This document shows positions 35,899 to 45,103 of a DNA stretch of 64,000 nucleotides, piece by piece. The notes below the pieces were generated by a model, which was given only the letters and a program-made list of their open reading frames with translations, was not told the DNA's origin and made no database searches. Source of the stretch: an uncultured Sphingomonas sp. (GTDB lineage Bacteria > Pseudomonadota > Alphaproteobacteria > Sphingomonadales > Sphingomonadaceae); NCBI GenBank assembly GCA_913776045.1, contig CAJYOI010000009.1:32892-96891 (forward strand), written 5' to 3'. Made by a program: the position numbers and the translations under genes. Numbering within the stretch: position 1 is the first letter of the stretch; every line of letters starts with the position of its first letter.

Positions 35899-37185
35899 AT
35901 GCTTGATCTGTTCGACCACCCCTTGCGCCTGCACGCCGATCCGTCGCGGGTGGTGGTCCGTCCGTTCCACATCGCCTGGGCGACGCCGACGCCGGGCGCC
36001 GAGAGCCGTACGCAGAGGATGGTCCGCGCCGTCCTGGAAATGAGCCCCGGCGAAGCGCGCGAGCAGCTGGAAACGGTGCTGAAGGATTTCGAGGCGCGCC
36101 ACTGGCAGACGCGCCGCGTGTTCATGACGCGCTATGATGAGATCGAAGCGCTGTTGGGCCTCGACGGCAGCAAGATCGGTGATGAGAAGCGCCAGCTGAT
36201 CGGCGCCTATTTCTGTCACGAATACAGCTATGCCGCCGCCGCGCTGATGAACCCCAGCGTCGTGCCGCATTTCGACCAGTCGGGCATGCCGGCAGGGTCG
36301 CAGCGCATCCTGATGTCGATGCGCGCGGTCGGCGAAGGGCACATCAGCTCGGTCGCCTTCCGCGAAGGCATCATCACCGACCGCAATGAACTGCAACTCG
36401 CGCCCGAGCCGCCGTTCGCGACCGCGGCGGACGCGGTCGGCGACGAGCTGGAAATGCCGACCGGCCCGGTGACCGTCTATCGCCACCGCGATTCTACGCT
36501 GTCGGGTACGGTAATCTTCCCGATCACCGAGCAGCAGTCGAAGGGTCTGGAGGACCTGCGCCTCGTCAAGTTCACGCACGACGACGGCGAGGACGAGTGG
36601 ATCGGCACGTACACCGCCTACAACGGGTCGGCGATCCAGTCGGAAATGATGCGGACCAAGGATTTCCGCGCGTTTGACCTGGTGCCGATGTCGGGGTCGG
36701 CCAGCCGCAACAAGGGCATGGCGCTGTTCCCGCGCAAGATCGGCGGCAAGTATATGATGATCGGCCGCCAGGACGGCGAGAACGTCTTCATCATCGACAG
36801 CGACCGGATCGATAACTGGGACGAAGGCCAGCTGCTGCTGAAGCCCGAATATCCTTGGGAACTGGTCCAGATGGGCAATTGCGGGCCCCCGATCGAAACC
36901 GAGGCGGGCTGGATCCTGTTGACCCACGGCGTGGGCGCGATGCGGAAATATTCGATCGGCGCGGCGCTGCTCGATCTGAACGATCCGACCAAGGTGATCG
37001 GGCGGACGAAGGAACCGATCCTGGCCGCCGCGGACCAGGACCGTGAGGGTTACGTGCCGAACGTGGTCTATAGCTGCGGCGCGATCCGGCATGGGGACAA
37101 GCTGTTCATTCCGTACGGGATTGCCGACAGCTCGATCGGATTTGCGTTTGTGGAGATCGATAAGCTTCTCAGCACCATGGCGTGA
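35899..37185 (+). CDS. GH130-family glycoside phosphorylase/hydrolase
   Basis: A 428-residue protein of GH130, a five-bladed propeller family that mostly phosphorolyses beta-mannosides to mannose 1-phosphate. Seen here are RNKGMALFPRKIGGKYMM, GNCGPPIETEAGWILLTHGVG and EDLRLVKF, matching the sugar-binding and catalytic surroundings of the family. No signal peptide, so intracellular. The N-terminal 100 residues are extra relative to minimal GH130 proteins. A GGGGGGA run precedes the ATG. Its partner is the upstream glycosyltransferase; whether the pair builds or recycles a mannose-containing molecule is inference. Confidence 0.82.
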   Translation: MLDLFDHPLRLHADPSRVVVRPFHIAWATPTPGAESRTQRMVRAVLEMSPGEAREQLETVLKDFEARHWQTRRVFMTRYDEIEALLGLDGSKIGDEKRQLIGAYFCHEYSYAAAALMNPSVVPHFDQSGMPAGSQRILMSMRAVGEGHISSVAFREGIITDRNELQLAPEPPFATAADAVGDELEMPTGPVTVYRHRDSTLSGTVIFPITEQQSKGLEDLRLVKFTHDDGEDEWIGTYTAYNGSAIQSEMMRTKDFRAFDLVPMSGSASRNKGMALFPRKIGGKYMMIGRQDGENVFIIDSDRIDNWDEGQLLLKPEYPWELVQMGNCGPPIETEAGWILLTHGVGAMRKYSIGAALLDLNDPTKVIGRTKEPILAAADQDREGYVPNVVYSCGAIRHGDKLFIPYGIADSSIGFAFVEIDKLLSTMA

Positions 37186-37367
37186 CGCGGGCACCCTGCG
37201 ATTGCCAAGGCAATCGCAGGAGTTGCCACGGCGGGCAGCGTTGCGGACGCAGTCCGCTCCGTCTGACGGCGTGGCGGAAGGGGGGACCTCGCCTGAAAAC
37301 CTCCGCGCTACCGCAGGTGGGAGCTCACTGCCGCGGGTGAGGTATTCAATACGAGCGTGCCCCTATG

Positions 37368-37468
37368 CCCTCCTCTTCCCCTCAGGGGGGGGCCGGGGGT
37401 GGGGCCTCTCTGCGAGCGACGGGCATGCGGCACCGCCCCACCCCAACCCCTCCCCTAAAGGAGAGGGG
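37368..37468. repeat. Imperfect inverted repeat, cctctcccctnnaggggagagg family
   Basis: Arms of about 35 bp, CCCTCCTCTTCCCCTCAGGG at 37368 and its inverse ending GGAGAGGGG at 37468, share the pattern CCCTC..CCCCT.AGGGG..GG..GGGGTGGGGC. A related pair is at 51804-51919. It sits in the 344-bp gap 37186-37529 between convergent genes; I see no gene in the rest of that gap. Confidence 0.65.
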
Positions 37469-37529
37469 CTTGAGTTAGCTTCGCCGTTTCACGCTTTGGC
37501 TTTGCTCGGATGCAAATTGCGAACGGCCC

Positions 37530-39485
37530 CTACCCCCGCGCCGCCGTCAACGTCTGCCGGTACAGCACCGCAATCCCACCCGCGAACACCAGGATCGCCG
37601 CCGGTATCGTCACCCCCTCGCCCAGCTCTGCGATCGCCAGTGGTGCGTCACTTCCGGTCGCCGCGACGATGCCGGCGAAGACCACCCCGAACAGGCTCTC
37701 GCCTACGATCAGCCCGGTCGCGGCCAGCACGCCCAGGCGGCTGACGAATTCGGGGTTCGCGCTCTTGGCGGCCTGCTTCTCGTACCAATGGCCGATCAGC
37801 GCGCCGACCGGAATCAATAGCGTCAGCGCCATCGGCAGGTAGATGCCCATGCCGACCGCGAGCGGCGGCAGGCGGTAGCGGCTGGTCTTGCCCAGCGTCT
37901 CGTCGATTGCGACCACGGCGACGCCGATACCCGCGCCGATCCCGATCAGGCCCCAGTCGATGTCACCGCCAAGCACACCCTTCGCGAGTGCCGAGATGAG
38001 CGACGCTTGCGGCGCGGCCAGCGCGTTCGGGCCGGCGTTCGCCGCGCCGGCAAAACCGAACGCGGTGTTGAGCAGGTCGAGTACCGGCGGGATGATGAGG
38101 CTACCGAAGATGACGCCCAGCACCAGCGCGAACTGCTGCTTCCACGGCGTCGCGCCGACCAGCTGGCCGGTCTTCAGGTCCTGCAGGTTGTCGTTGGAGA
38201 TCGTCGCGATCGAAAAGACGATCGCGGTGGTGAACAGCGCATAGGCCACCAGCGCATCGACCCGCGCCGGATCGCCGCCGTGACCGAAGACCATCGCCAG
38301 CAGCAGCGACGCACCGAGCACCGCCAGGATGCCGACGCCCGACACCGGCGAATTGGACGCGCCGATCAGACCCGCCATGTAGCCACACACCGCCGCGATC
38401 ACGACGCCGACGACGAGCACATAGGCGAGCGTCCCGCCGATCACGAGCCAGGGATGCTCCGCGACCGGTCCGCCGCCGGCGAAATCCCACAGCAGCCAAG
38501 CGATCGGGATCAGCGAAAACAGAACGGTGCCGCCGACGACGCCGATCGGCAGGTCGCGCTCGGTGAGCTCGAGCACCGCCCCGCCCTTGCGTGCGCGGGC
38601 CGCCACCATCGCTGACCGGATGCCGCCGATGATCGGCCCCAGGATCTTGAGCAACGTCCAGATCGCCGCGACGCCGATGGTACCGGCGCCGATGAAGCGG
38701 ACGTCATTGCGGAACACGCTTCCGACGACGGTGTCGACCGGGTCGAGCGCCGGCTGGAGGCTGGTCAGGATCGGCATCAGCACACCCCAGGCGAGCACCA
38801 TGCCCACCGCCATCGCGATGCCGACGGTCAGCCCGACGAGGTGGCCGACGCCGATCAGCGCGAGCGAGAAGCTGGTCGACACGCCGGTCGCCGACGCCAC
38901 GCCGACCTTGAAATTCTTCGCCGCTTCGGCCGCGACCAGGCGCAGCTGGGTCAGCAACGTGAAGCCCGCGGCGATCAGGCTGCCGAGGATGATGGTGCGC
39001 AGCCCCCGCATGTTCTCCGCGCCGCCTTCGCGCGATTCGGCGCCGACCTTCAGCACTTCGGCCGCGGCTACGCCTTCGGGATAGGGCAGGTCGGACCCGG
39101 TCACGAGCGCGCGGCGCAGCGGCACGGAGAACATGACCCCCAGGATACCGCCGACCGCGCAGACGAAGGCGGTGATCCAATAGGGGAAACCGCTCCACCA
39201 GCCGACCAGCACCAGCCCCGGCAGGACGAAGATGATCGCCGCCAGCGTGCCCGCGGCCGACGCGATCGTCTGGACGATGTTGTTTTCCAGGATGTTGCCG
39301 GTCTTGAACAACCGCAGGATCGCCATCGAGATCACCGCGGCGGGGATCGAGGTGGCGAAGGTCAGGCCGACCTTGAGCCCGAGATACACGTTCGCCGCGG
39401 TGAACAGCACGGTGATGATCGCGCCGAGCACGATCCCGCGCAGGGTGAGTTCGGGCAGGCGGGGGGTGGTGCGGGTGTCGCTCAT
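37530..39485 (-). CDS. OPT-family oligopeptide transporter
   Basis: A 651-residue inner-membrane protein with about 14-16 hydrophobic segments. It starts MSDTRTTPRLPELTLRGIVL, shows the family's AANVYLGLKVGLTFATSIPAAV and the SDLPYPEGVAAAEVLKVG loop. OPT proteins import tetra- and pentapeptides or metal-peptide chelates by proton symport. Together with the S46 and S10 peptidases in the window it could serve peptide scavenging, but they are not in one operon. It is convergent with the GH130 gene. Confidence 0.92.
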   Translation of the reverse strand: MSDTRTTPRLPELTLRGIVLGAIITVLFTAANVYLGLKVGLTFATSIPAAVISMAILRLFKTGNILENNIVQTIASAAGTLAAIIFVLPGLVLVGWWSGFPYWITAFVCAVGGILGVMFSVPLRRALVTGSDLPYPEGVAAAEVLKVGAESREGGAENMRGLRTIILGSLIAAGFTLLTQLRLVAAEAAKNFKVGVASATGVSTSFSLALIGVGHLVGLTVGIAMAVGMVLAWGVLMPILTSLQPALDPVDTVVGSVFRNDVRFIGAGTIGVAAIWTLLKILGPIIGGIRSAMVAARARKGGAVLELTERDLPIGVVGGTVLFSLIPIAWLLWDFAGGGPVAEHPWLVIGGTLAYVLVVGVVIAAVCGYMAGLIGASNSPVSGVGILAVLGASLLLAMVFGHGGDPARVDALVAYALFTTAIVFSIATISNDNLQDLKTGQLVGATPWKQQFALVLGVIFGSLIIPPVLDLLNTAFGFAGAANAGPNALAAPQASLISALAKGVLGGDIDWGLIGIGAGIGVAVVAIDETLGKTSRYRLPPLAVGMGIYLPMALTLLIPVGALIGHWYEKQAAKSANPEFVSRLGVLAATGLIVGESLFGVVFAGIVAATGSDAPLAIAELGEGVTIPAAILVFAGGIAVLYRQTLTAARG

Positions 39486-39605
39486 GGGCGGAAGCGTGGC
39501 ACAGGATGAAAAAGGAGGGAAGACGCCGCCCGATCTGGCGTCATCCCCCCCTCCACGGGAATGACCGTGTCGCGCGAATGTAGGGATGACGGTCGAGCGG
39601 CGGCG

Positions 39606-40829
39606 TTACCCCGGCAACCCGCCCTGCAACACCCGATCCGCGAACGCGCAGTGCAGCGCGATACCCTTGGCCATCACGCTTTCCTCGATCGTCATCCGCG
39701 TGTTGTGGAGCGGCGGGTTGGTTGCCGCATCGCTGCCCTCCGGCGCCACGCCGATGAACGCCATGCAGCCAGGCACTTCGCGCAGGACGTAGCTGAAGTC
39801 CTCACCCCCCATCATCGGCGCAGGCATGGTCATCCAGCCCGCCTCGGCGTCGATCTCCTCGGCGATGTCGCGCACCAAAGTGATCGCGCGCGGGTCGTTC
39901 ATCGTGACCGGATAGCCTTCGTCGATCCGCACCTCCGCGGTGCAATCATGCGCCAGTGCGACATGCTCGGCCACGCGCTGCAGGCCGACCCGCGCTTTCT
40001 CGCGTGTCTGCGGCGACAGGGTGCGCAGCGTGCCAAGCATCGTCACTTCCGACGGCACGATGTTGTAGGCCGATCCCGCGGCGATCTTGGTGATCGACAG
40101 GACGGCGGGGTCGCTGACCGGAATCGTCCGGGCGATGAAGGCGTTGAGCGCGGTCACGATCTCGCAGGCGACCGGGATCGGATCGACGCATTCGTGCGGC
40201 ATGGCCGCGTGCCCGCCCTTGCCGCGGATCGTGAAGTTCAGCGCGTCGGTCGAGGCGAGTAGTGGCCCGGGTCGGCTGACGACGGTACCGGCCGGAATGT
40301 TCGGCGAGATGTGCAGCGCGAAGGCGGCGTCGGGGCGGGCGATGTCGAGCAACCCGTCCTCGATCATGAAGCGCGCGCCGTGGTGGCCCTCTTCGCCCGG
40401 CTGGAACATGAAGACGATCGTGCCGGGCAATTCCTCGCGCCGGGCGCACAGCGCGCGGGCGGCGCCAGCGAGCATCGCGGAGTGGCTGTCGTGCCCGCAG
40501 GCGTGCATCGCGCCGGGGATAGTGCTGGCGAAATCGAGACCCGTTTCCTCCTGCATCGGCAGCGCGTCCATGTCGCCGCGCAGCAGGACGGTGCGGCCGT
40601 TGTCGCCCTTGCCCCCCGCCTGCCCACGCAGAATAGCGATGAAGCCGGTGGTCGAACGACTTTCGTGGATCTCGAGCGGCAGCCCCTCCAGCGCCGCGCG
40701 CAGCTTCGCGGTGGTCTTCGGGCAGTGGAGGCCGACTTCGGGCTCGGCATGGATCGCGCGGCGCAAGCGTACGACGTCGGCAAGTTCGGCCGCTCCGGCG
40801 GCGGTCCAGCGGGTGGTGGGGGCGTTCAT
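39606..40829 (-). CDS. M20-family amidohydrolase (hippurate/aminoacyl hydrolase type)
   Basis: A 407-residue metal-dependent amidohydrolase of the M20D group that includes hippurate hydrolase, IAA-amino acid hydrolase and N-acetyl-L-diaminopimelate deacetylase. Metal ligands are visible in MHACGHDSHSAML and QPGEEGHHGARFM, and in the C-terminal MMGGEDFSYVL. No signal peptide. ATG 40829 was chosen over a start 12 codons upstream because it gives the typical N-terminus just before VVRLRRAIHAEPE. It lies 42 bp downstream of the DUF853 gene on the minus strand and may be cotranscribed. Confidence 0.9.
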   Translation of the reverse strand: MNAPTTRWTAAGAAELADVVRLRRAIHAEPEVGLHCPKTTAKLRAALEGLPLEIHESRSTTGFIAILRGQAGGKGDNGRTVLLRGDMDALPMQEETGLDFASTIPGAMHACGHDSHSAMLAGAARALCARREELPGTIVFMFQPGEEGHHGARFMIEDGLLDIARPDAAFALHISPNIPAGTVVSRPGPLLASTDALNFTIRGKGGHAAMPHECVDPIPVACEIVTALNAFIARTIPVSDPAVLSITKIAAGSAYNIVPSEVTMLGTLRTLSPQTREKARVGLQRVAEHVALAHDCTAEVRIDEGYPVTMNDPRAITLVRDIAEEIDAEAGWMTMPAPMMGGEDFSYVLREVPGCMAFIGVAPEGSDAATNPPLHNTRMTIEESVMAKGIALHCAFADRVLQGGLPG

Positions 40830-40871
40830 CGGCGGGAGACTACGCCTACCTGCCCCCGCCGCCAAGCCCGC

Positions 40872-42533
40872 TCAGCCTTTGAACAACCCGCCCAGTACGC
40901 CGCGGACGAGGCCGCCGAGCAGCCCGCCGCTCGCCTTGCTGCCGCGTCCGGAGCCGAGCACCGCCTTCGTCACTTCGTTGGCGATCGTGCGGCCGACGGT
41001 CGAGCTGGCGGAGCGGGTGGCGGAGGTGATCGCCTTGTTCCACGGGCTGTTCGCCGCCTCGCGTTCCGCCGCGCGCTGGGCCTGGGCGTCGAGGCGGGCC
41101 TGGCGATCGGCCTCCTTCTGCGCCTGCAATCGCGCGCGTTCGGCCTCCTTCGCCGCCTGCGCATCGGCCTTGGCCTGCAAAGCCGCGGCCTTGTCGGCTT
41201 CGGTCTGCGCCTTGGCGGCGGCGGCGGCGGCAGCAGCTTCGCCGGCCTTGGCGCTCAGCAGTTCCTCGGCACTCTCGCGGTCGATGCGTTCGTCGTATTT
41301 CGACCCGATCGCGTCGGTCTGGATCAGCACGCCGCGCTCGACCGGGGTGACCGGGCCGACGCGGCTCGACGGCGGCTTGATGAGCGTGCGTTCGACCGGT
41401 GCGGGCGCGCCGTCGGGCTGGAGCAGCGACACCAAAGCCTCGCCGACCTTCAGTTCGGTGATCGCGGTCGCGACGTCGACGCCGGGGTTGGCGCGGAACG
41501 TTTCGGCGGCGGACCGCACGGCCTGCTGGTCGCGGGGCGTGAAGGCGTTCAGCTTATGCTGGACGCGGTTGTTCAGCTGCGCGGCGACGGTGTCGGGGAT
41601 GTCGATCGGGTTCTGGGTGATGAAATAGACGCCGACGCCCTTCGATCGGATCAGCCGGACGACCTGTTCGACCTTTTCCAGCAGCGCCTTGGGCGTGTCG
41701 TTGAACAACAGGTGCGCTTCGTCGAAGAAGAACACGAGCCTGGGCTTGTCCGGGTCGCCGACCTCCGGAAGCGTCTCGAACAATTCGCTGAGCAGCCAGA
41801 GCAGGAAGGTCGAATAGAGCTTCGGGCTGGCCATCAGCTTGTCGGCGGCCAGAATGTTGACGACGCCGCGGCCCTTGTCGTCGGTCGCGATGAAATCGGT
41901 GATGCTGAGCGCGGGTTCGCCGAAGAAATGCTCGCCGCCCTGGCTCCGCAGCTGGAGCAGCGACCGCTGGATCGCGCCGACCGATTGCTTGGTGACGTTG
42001 CCGTAGGTGACGGTCAGTTCGTCGGCGCGGTTCGCACATTCGGCGAGCATCGCTTGCAGATCGTCGAGGTCGAGCAGCAGCAGCCCTTCCTTGTCGGCGA
42101 CGTGGAAAGCGATGGTCAGCACGCCCTCCTGCACCTCGTTCAGGTCCATCAGCCGCGCCAGCAGCACCGGGCCCATTTCGCTGACGGTGGTGCGGATCGG
42201 ATGGCCCTGTTCGCCGAACAGGTCCCAGAATTGCGTGGGATTGTCGGCGTAGAACCAGTCGGTCAGTCCGATTTCGGCGGCGCGCGCGGCAAAGATCTCG
42301 TGGGTCTTGGTCTGGGCGGAACCGGCCATGGCGAGGCCTGACAGGTCGCCCTTCACGTCGGCGACGAAGCTGGCGACGCCTTCGCGGCTGAAGCCCTCGA
42401 CGATGCCCTGGAGGGTTACCGTCTTGCCGGTTCCGGTGGCGCCCGCGATCAGGCCGTGGCGGTTGGCGCGTTTGAGAACCAAATCCTGCCGCTTGCCGTC
42501 CGCACTGGCACCGATGAAGATCGAGTCGGCCAT
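40872..42533 (-). CDS. DUF853 HerA/FtsK-like ATPase
   Basis: A 553-residue P-loop ATPase of the DUF853 group, related to HerA and VirB4/FtsK motors. Walker A GATGTGKT lies at residues 31-38 and Walker B LVFFFDEAHLLF near 275; a later ITQNPIDIPD is the sensor region. The C-terminal 150 residues form a long Ala/Lys/Glu/Arg-rich coiled coil (DKAAALQAKADAQAAKEAER) that ends in a Gly-rich tail. Biological role is unknown. It stands between the M20 amidohydrolase and degP; no nuclease partner (NurA) is next to it. Confidence 0.9.
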   Translation of the reverse strand: MADSIFIGASADGKRQDLVLKRANRHGLIAGATGTGKTVTLQGIVEGFSREGVASFVADVKGDLSGLAMAGSAQTKTHEIFAARAAEIGLTDWFYADNPTQFWDLFGEQGHPIRTTVSEMGPVLLARLMDLNEVQEGVLTIAFHVADKEGLLLLDLDDLQAMLAECANRADELTVTYGNVTKQSVGAIQRSLLQLRSQGGEHFFGEPALSITDFIATDDKGRGVVNILAADKLMASPKLYSTFLLWLLSELFETLPEVGDPDKPRLVFFFDEAHLLFNDTPKALLEKVEQVVRLIRSKGVGVYFITQNPIDIPDTVAAQLNNRVQHKLNAFTPRDQQAVRSAAETFRANPGVDVATAITELKVGEALVSLLQPDGAPAPVERTLIKPPSSRVGPVTPVERGVLIQTDAIGSKYDERIDRESAEELLSAKAGEAAAAAAAAKAQTEADKAAALQAKADAQAAKEAERARLQAQKEADRQARLDAQAQRAAEREAANSPWNKAITSATRSASSTVGRTIANEVTKAVLGSGRGSKASGGLLGGLVRGVLGGLFKG

Positions 42534-42592
42534 CCGCTATCCCCTAACCTTGGTTCGGTTCAGGGATAGCGGATGGCGCTCAGGGCTCAAGC

Positions 42593-44128
42593 TTACTTGA
42601 GATCGACCGCCACGTAACGTCCGCCGACCATGCGGGCGCGCTGGAAGTAGATCAGCACGGTCTTGCGACCTGCCGACTTCGCCGCGGCGATCGCGGCGGT
42701 TGCTTCGGCCGGTGTCGTTACAGAAGCGCGGTCGATCGAGCTGATGACGTCGCCGCGCTGAAGTCCCTTGGCCGCCAGATCGCTCGACTGATCGACCTGC
42801 GCAATCACGACGCCCCGAATACCGGCGTCGATGCCCAGCTGACGCGCGATTTGCGGGGTCAGCGCGACAACTTGCGCTCCCAGCGACTGCGACGCCGGAG
42901 TCTGCGGGCTGCTGCCACTGCCCGGTAGCCCGTCAGTGTCGTCATTCTCGCCACCCGACGCCAACTGGTCCTCCGGCGGGCGAGTGCCAACGGTCGCGGT
43001 CAACGTCAGACGCTTTCCGTCACGAATCAGTTCGATCGGAATACGCGTTCCTGGTGCTTGGTTCGCGACGAGGAAGCTAAGCGTCTGGTCCGGCGTTACG
43101 TCCTGGCCCGCGACCTTCACCACGACGTCACGCGAACGAATGCCGGCCTTGTCGGCGGCTTCGCCCGGTTCCACACGATTGATCAGTTCCCCGACGTTGC
43201 GCGGCAGGCCAAGCGCGGCGGCGATGCTTTCGTCGATCTGCTGAATGCCCACGCCCAGATACCCACGCTGAACGCTGCGGCCCTTCATCAACGTGTCGAT
43301 AACGGGCTTGGCGACTTCCGCCGGAATGGCGAAGCCGATGCCGACATTGCCGCCGGTCGGCGAAAAGATCTGCGAATTGATCCCGATCACGTTGCCGTTC
43401 ATGTCAAACATCGGGCCGCCGGAATTGCCCTGATTGATCGAGGCATCGGTTTGAATGAAGCGATCAGCGTTACCCGGCTGCGTGCCAGTCGAGCGGTGGA
43501 CGGCCGACACGATGCCCGCAGTGACCGAGCTGCCGATCCCGAACGGGTTGCCGATCGCGATGACCCAATCGCCGACCCGCGCACGCGCCGAGTCACCGAA
43601 GCGGACGAACGGCAGATTAGTCGCGTCGATTTTCAGCAACGCCAGATCGGATGTCGGATCTCTGCCGATCAGGCGGGCCTTATATTCCTTGCGATCACCC
43701 AGCGTGACCGTGATCGTCTCGACCACCGCGTTGCGGGTGCCGGCCGAAACGACGTGATTGTTGGTCACGACATAGCCATCGGGCGAGATCAGGAAGCCCG
43801 ACCCGAGCGACTGGGCCGGCCGCGTAACCGGCGCGCCTCCACTGCCACCACCCTGCCCGCCGAAGAAATTCTCGAACGGCGTGCCCGCGAACGGGTTCTG
43901 CTGCTGCTGGTTCAGCGTCACACGCTGGGTGGTGGAAATGTTGACGACCGCCGGTTGCAGCTTGGCGACCATGTCGGCGAAGCTCATCGGCGCGCCGGCG
44001 CGCGGGGCACTGGCGCTGATCGCGCCGGGTTCGTTCTGTGCGGTCTGCGCGCCGATCGGCGACAGCGTCATCGTGGCGGCGGTGCCGCCCAGCAGGAGGG
44101 CGGCGGTCAAGGCGTAGGCGTAGCGCAC
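42593..44128 (-). CDS. degP: Periplasmic Do-type serine protease/chaperone
   Basis: DegP/MucD degrades or refolds misfolded envelope proteins. The 511-residue product has a signal peptide (MRYAYALTAALLLGGTAATM), a trypsin-like domain with H125 (NNHVVS), D161 (SDLALLKI) and S236 (GNSGGP), and two PDZ domains (about 300-390 and 425-505). A Q-rich LA loop (QQQQNPF) precedes the catalytic His. The GTG at 44128 is preceded by GAGGA at 11 nt and starts the signal peptide; the frame extends further upstream. The 114-bp gap to hflC contains TGAA-N7-TGAA, so it has its own promoter within the hflK-hflC-degP run. Confidence 0.95.
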   Translation of the reverse strand: MRYAYALTAALLLGGTAATMTLSPIGAQTAQNEPGAISASAPRAGAPMSFADMVAKLQPAVVNISTTQRVTLNQQQQNPFAGTPFENFFGGQGGGSGGAPVTRPAQSLGSGFLISPDGYVVTNNHVVSAGTRNAVVETITVTLGDRKEYKARLIGRDPTSDLALLKIDATNLPFVRFGDSARARVGDWVIAIGNPFGIGSSVTAGIVSAVHRSTGTQPGNADRFIQTDASINQGNSGGPMFDMNGNVIGINSQIFSPTGGNVGIGFAIPAEVAKPVIDTLMKGRSVQRGYLGVGIQQIDESIAAALGLPRNVGELINRVEPGEAADKAGIRSRDVVVKVAGQDVTPDQTLSFLVANQAPGTRIPIELIRDGKRLTLTATVGTRPPEDQLASGGENDDTDGLPGSGSSPQTPASQSLGAQVVALTPQIARQLGIDAGIRGVVIAQVDQSSDLAAKGLQRGDVISSIDRASVTTPAEATAAIAAAKSAGRKTVLIYFQRARMVGGRYVAVDLK

Positions 44129-44196
44129 GTGCGTGATATTCCTCTCGAAATCAGAAAACTGATGACCCCTCTGGCGGCAGTCTCGCCTCCGGTTGC

Positions 44197-44211
44197 TGAA
44201 CGCCAACTGAA
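44197..44211 (-). promoter_or_regulatory. Spaced repeat TGAA-N7-TGAA upstream of degP
   Basis: TGAACGCCAACTGAA on the plus strand, i.e. TTCA-N7-TTCA towards degP, lies 69-83 bp before its start. The two half-sites are 11 bp apart, one helical turn, as expected for an OmpR-family regulator. The same arrangement, TGAACG-N5-TGAA, is found before the PepSY gene at 52949. Confidence 0.45.
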
Positions 44212-44242
44212 GGCAATCGGTCCACCGTTCCCTTAACTCACC

Positions 44243-45103
44243 TCAACGTCCCCCGAACTCACGCAGATAGCCGTTCTGCGGGCTGAGGATGATCGAGGTT
44301 CCACCGCGGCCTTCGTCCGGCTGGCCGTCGGCGCCGAAGGTGTAGCGATACGACTGCATCGCGCGGTAGAAATCGTAGAATTGCGGATCCTTGCCGAAAG
44401 CGTCGGCGTAGATCTTGGACGCCTGAGCGTCTGCATCGGCCTGAACGATCTGCGCATTGCGCTGCCCTTGCGCGCGGATGGTCAGCGCCTGCTGCTGGCG
44501 CGCCGTCCGCATGCGGTTGAGCGCGGATTCGAGCGGGGTGCCATCCGGCAGGTCGGCATGCTTGATCCGCACGTCGACGATCTGGACGCCATATTGGGTC
44601 GCGTAATTCTGCAGACGGGTCTGGATATTGTCCATCACCTGCCCGCGTTCGGGGCTCAGCAGCGTCGCGAATTCGACCTTGCCGAGCTCCGCGCGCAATG
44701 CCGAGCTGAACAGCGGCTGGAGTGCACTGGTCACCCCTTCCTCGCTGCGCGCGGTGACCACCATCTTGAGCGGATCGACGACGCGGAAGCGGGCATAGGC
44801 GTCAACCTGCAGCCGCAGCTGGTCGGTCGAGAGCACAGGCTGGTTTTCCAGATCGACGTCGAGCACGCGCTTGTCGACCCACACGATGCGGTCGACGAAC
44901 GGGATGCGCGCGATGACGCCAGCGCCGGTGTTGCCGAAATCGCGGTTCGGCTGCCACGCGTTTACGGTCCGCACGGGCTGTTCGAAGCGCAGGATGACCG
45001 CCTGGCGCTTTTCATCGACGATCGTGAAGGTCGACAGCAGGACGATGACGGCCGCGAGCAGCGCGATGCCGAGGCCCATCGGGCCCTTCAACCAGGCGCT
45101 CAC
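44243..45103 (-). CDS. hflC: Prohibitin-like FtsH modulator HflC
   Basis: HflC forms with HflK a membrane-anchored SPFH complex that surrounds and modulates the FtsH protease. The 286-residue product has one N-terminal span (MGLGIALLAAVIVLLSTFTIV), the SPFH/band-7 domain beginning VDEKRQAVILRF, and a C-terminal coiled segment. Start GTG 45103 overlaps the hflK stop by GTGA, so translation is coupled. It is followed by degP after 114 bp, keeping the common HflK-HflC-DegP order of alphaproteobacteria. Confidence 0.95.
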   Translation of the reverse strand: MSAWLKGPMGLGIALLAAVIVLLSTFTIVDEKRQAVILRFEQPVRTVNAWQPNRDFGNTGAGVIARIPFVDRIVWVDKRVLDVDLENQPVLSTDQLRLQVDAYARFRVVDPLKMVVTARSEEGVTSALQPLFSSALRAELGKVEFATLLSPERGQVMDNIQTRLQNYATQYGVQIVDVRIKHADLPDGTPLESALNRMRTARQQQALTIRAQGQRNAQIVQADADAQASKIYADAFGKDPQFYDFYRAMQSYRYTFGADGQPDEGRGGTSIILSPQNGYLREFGGR

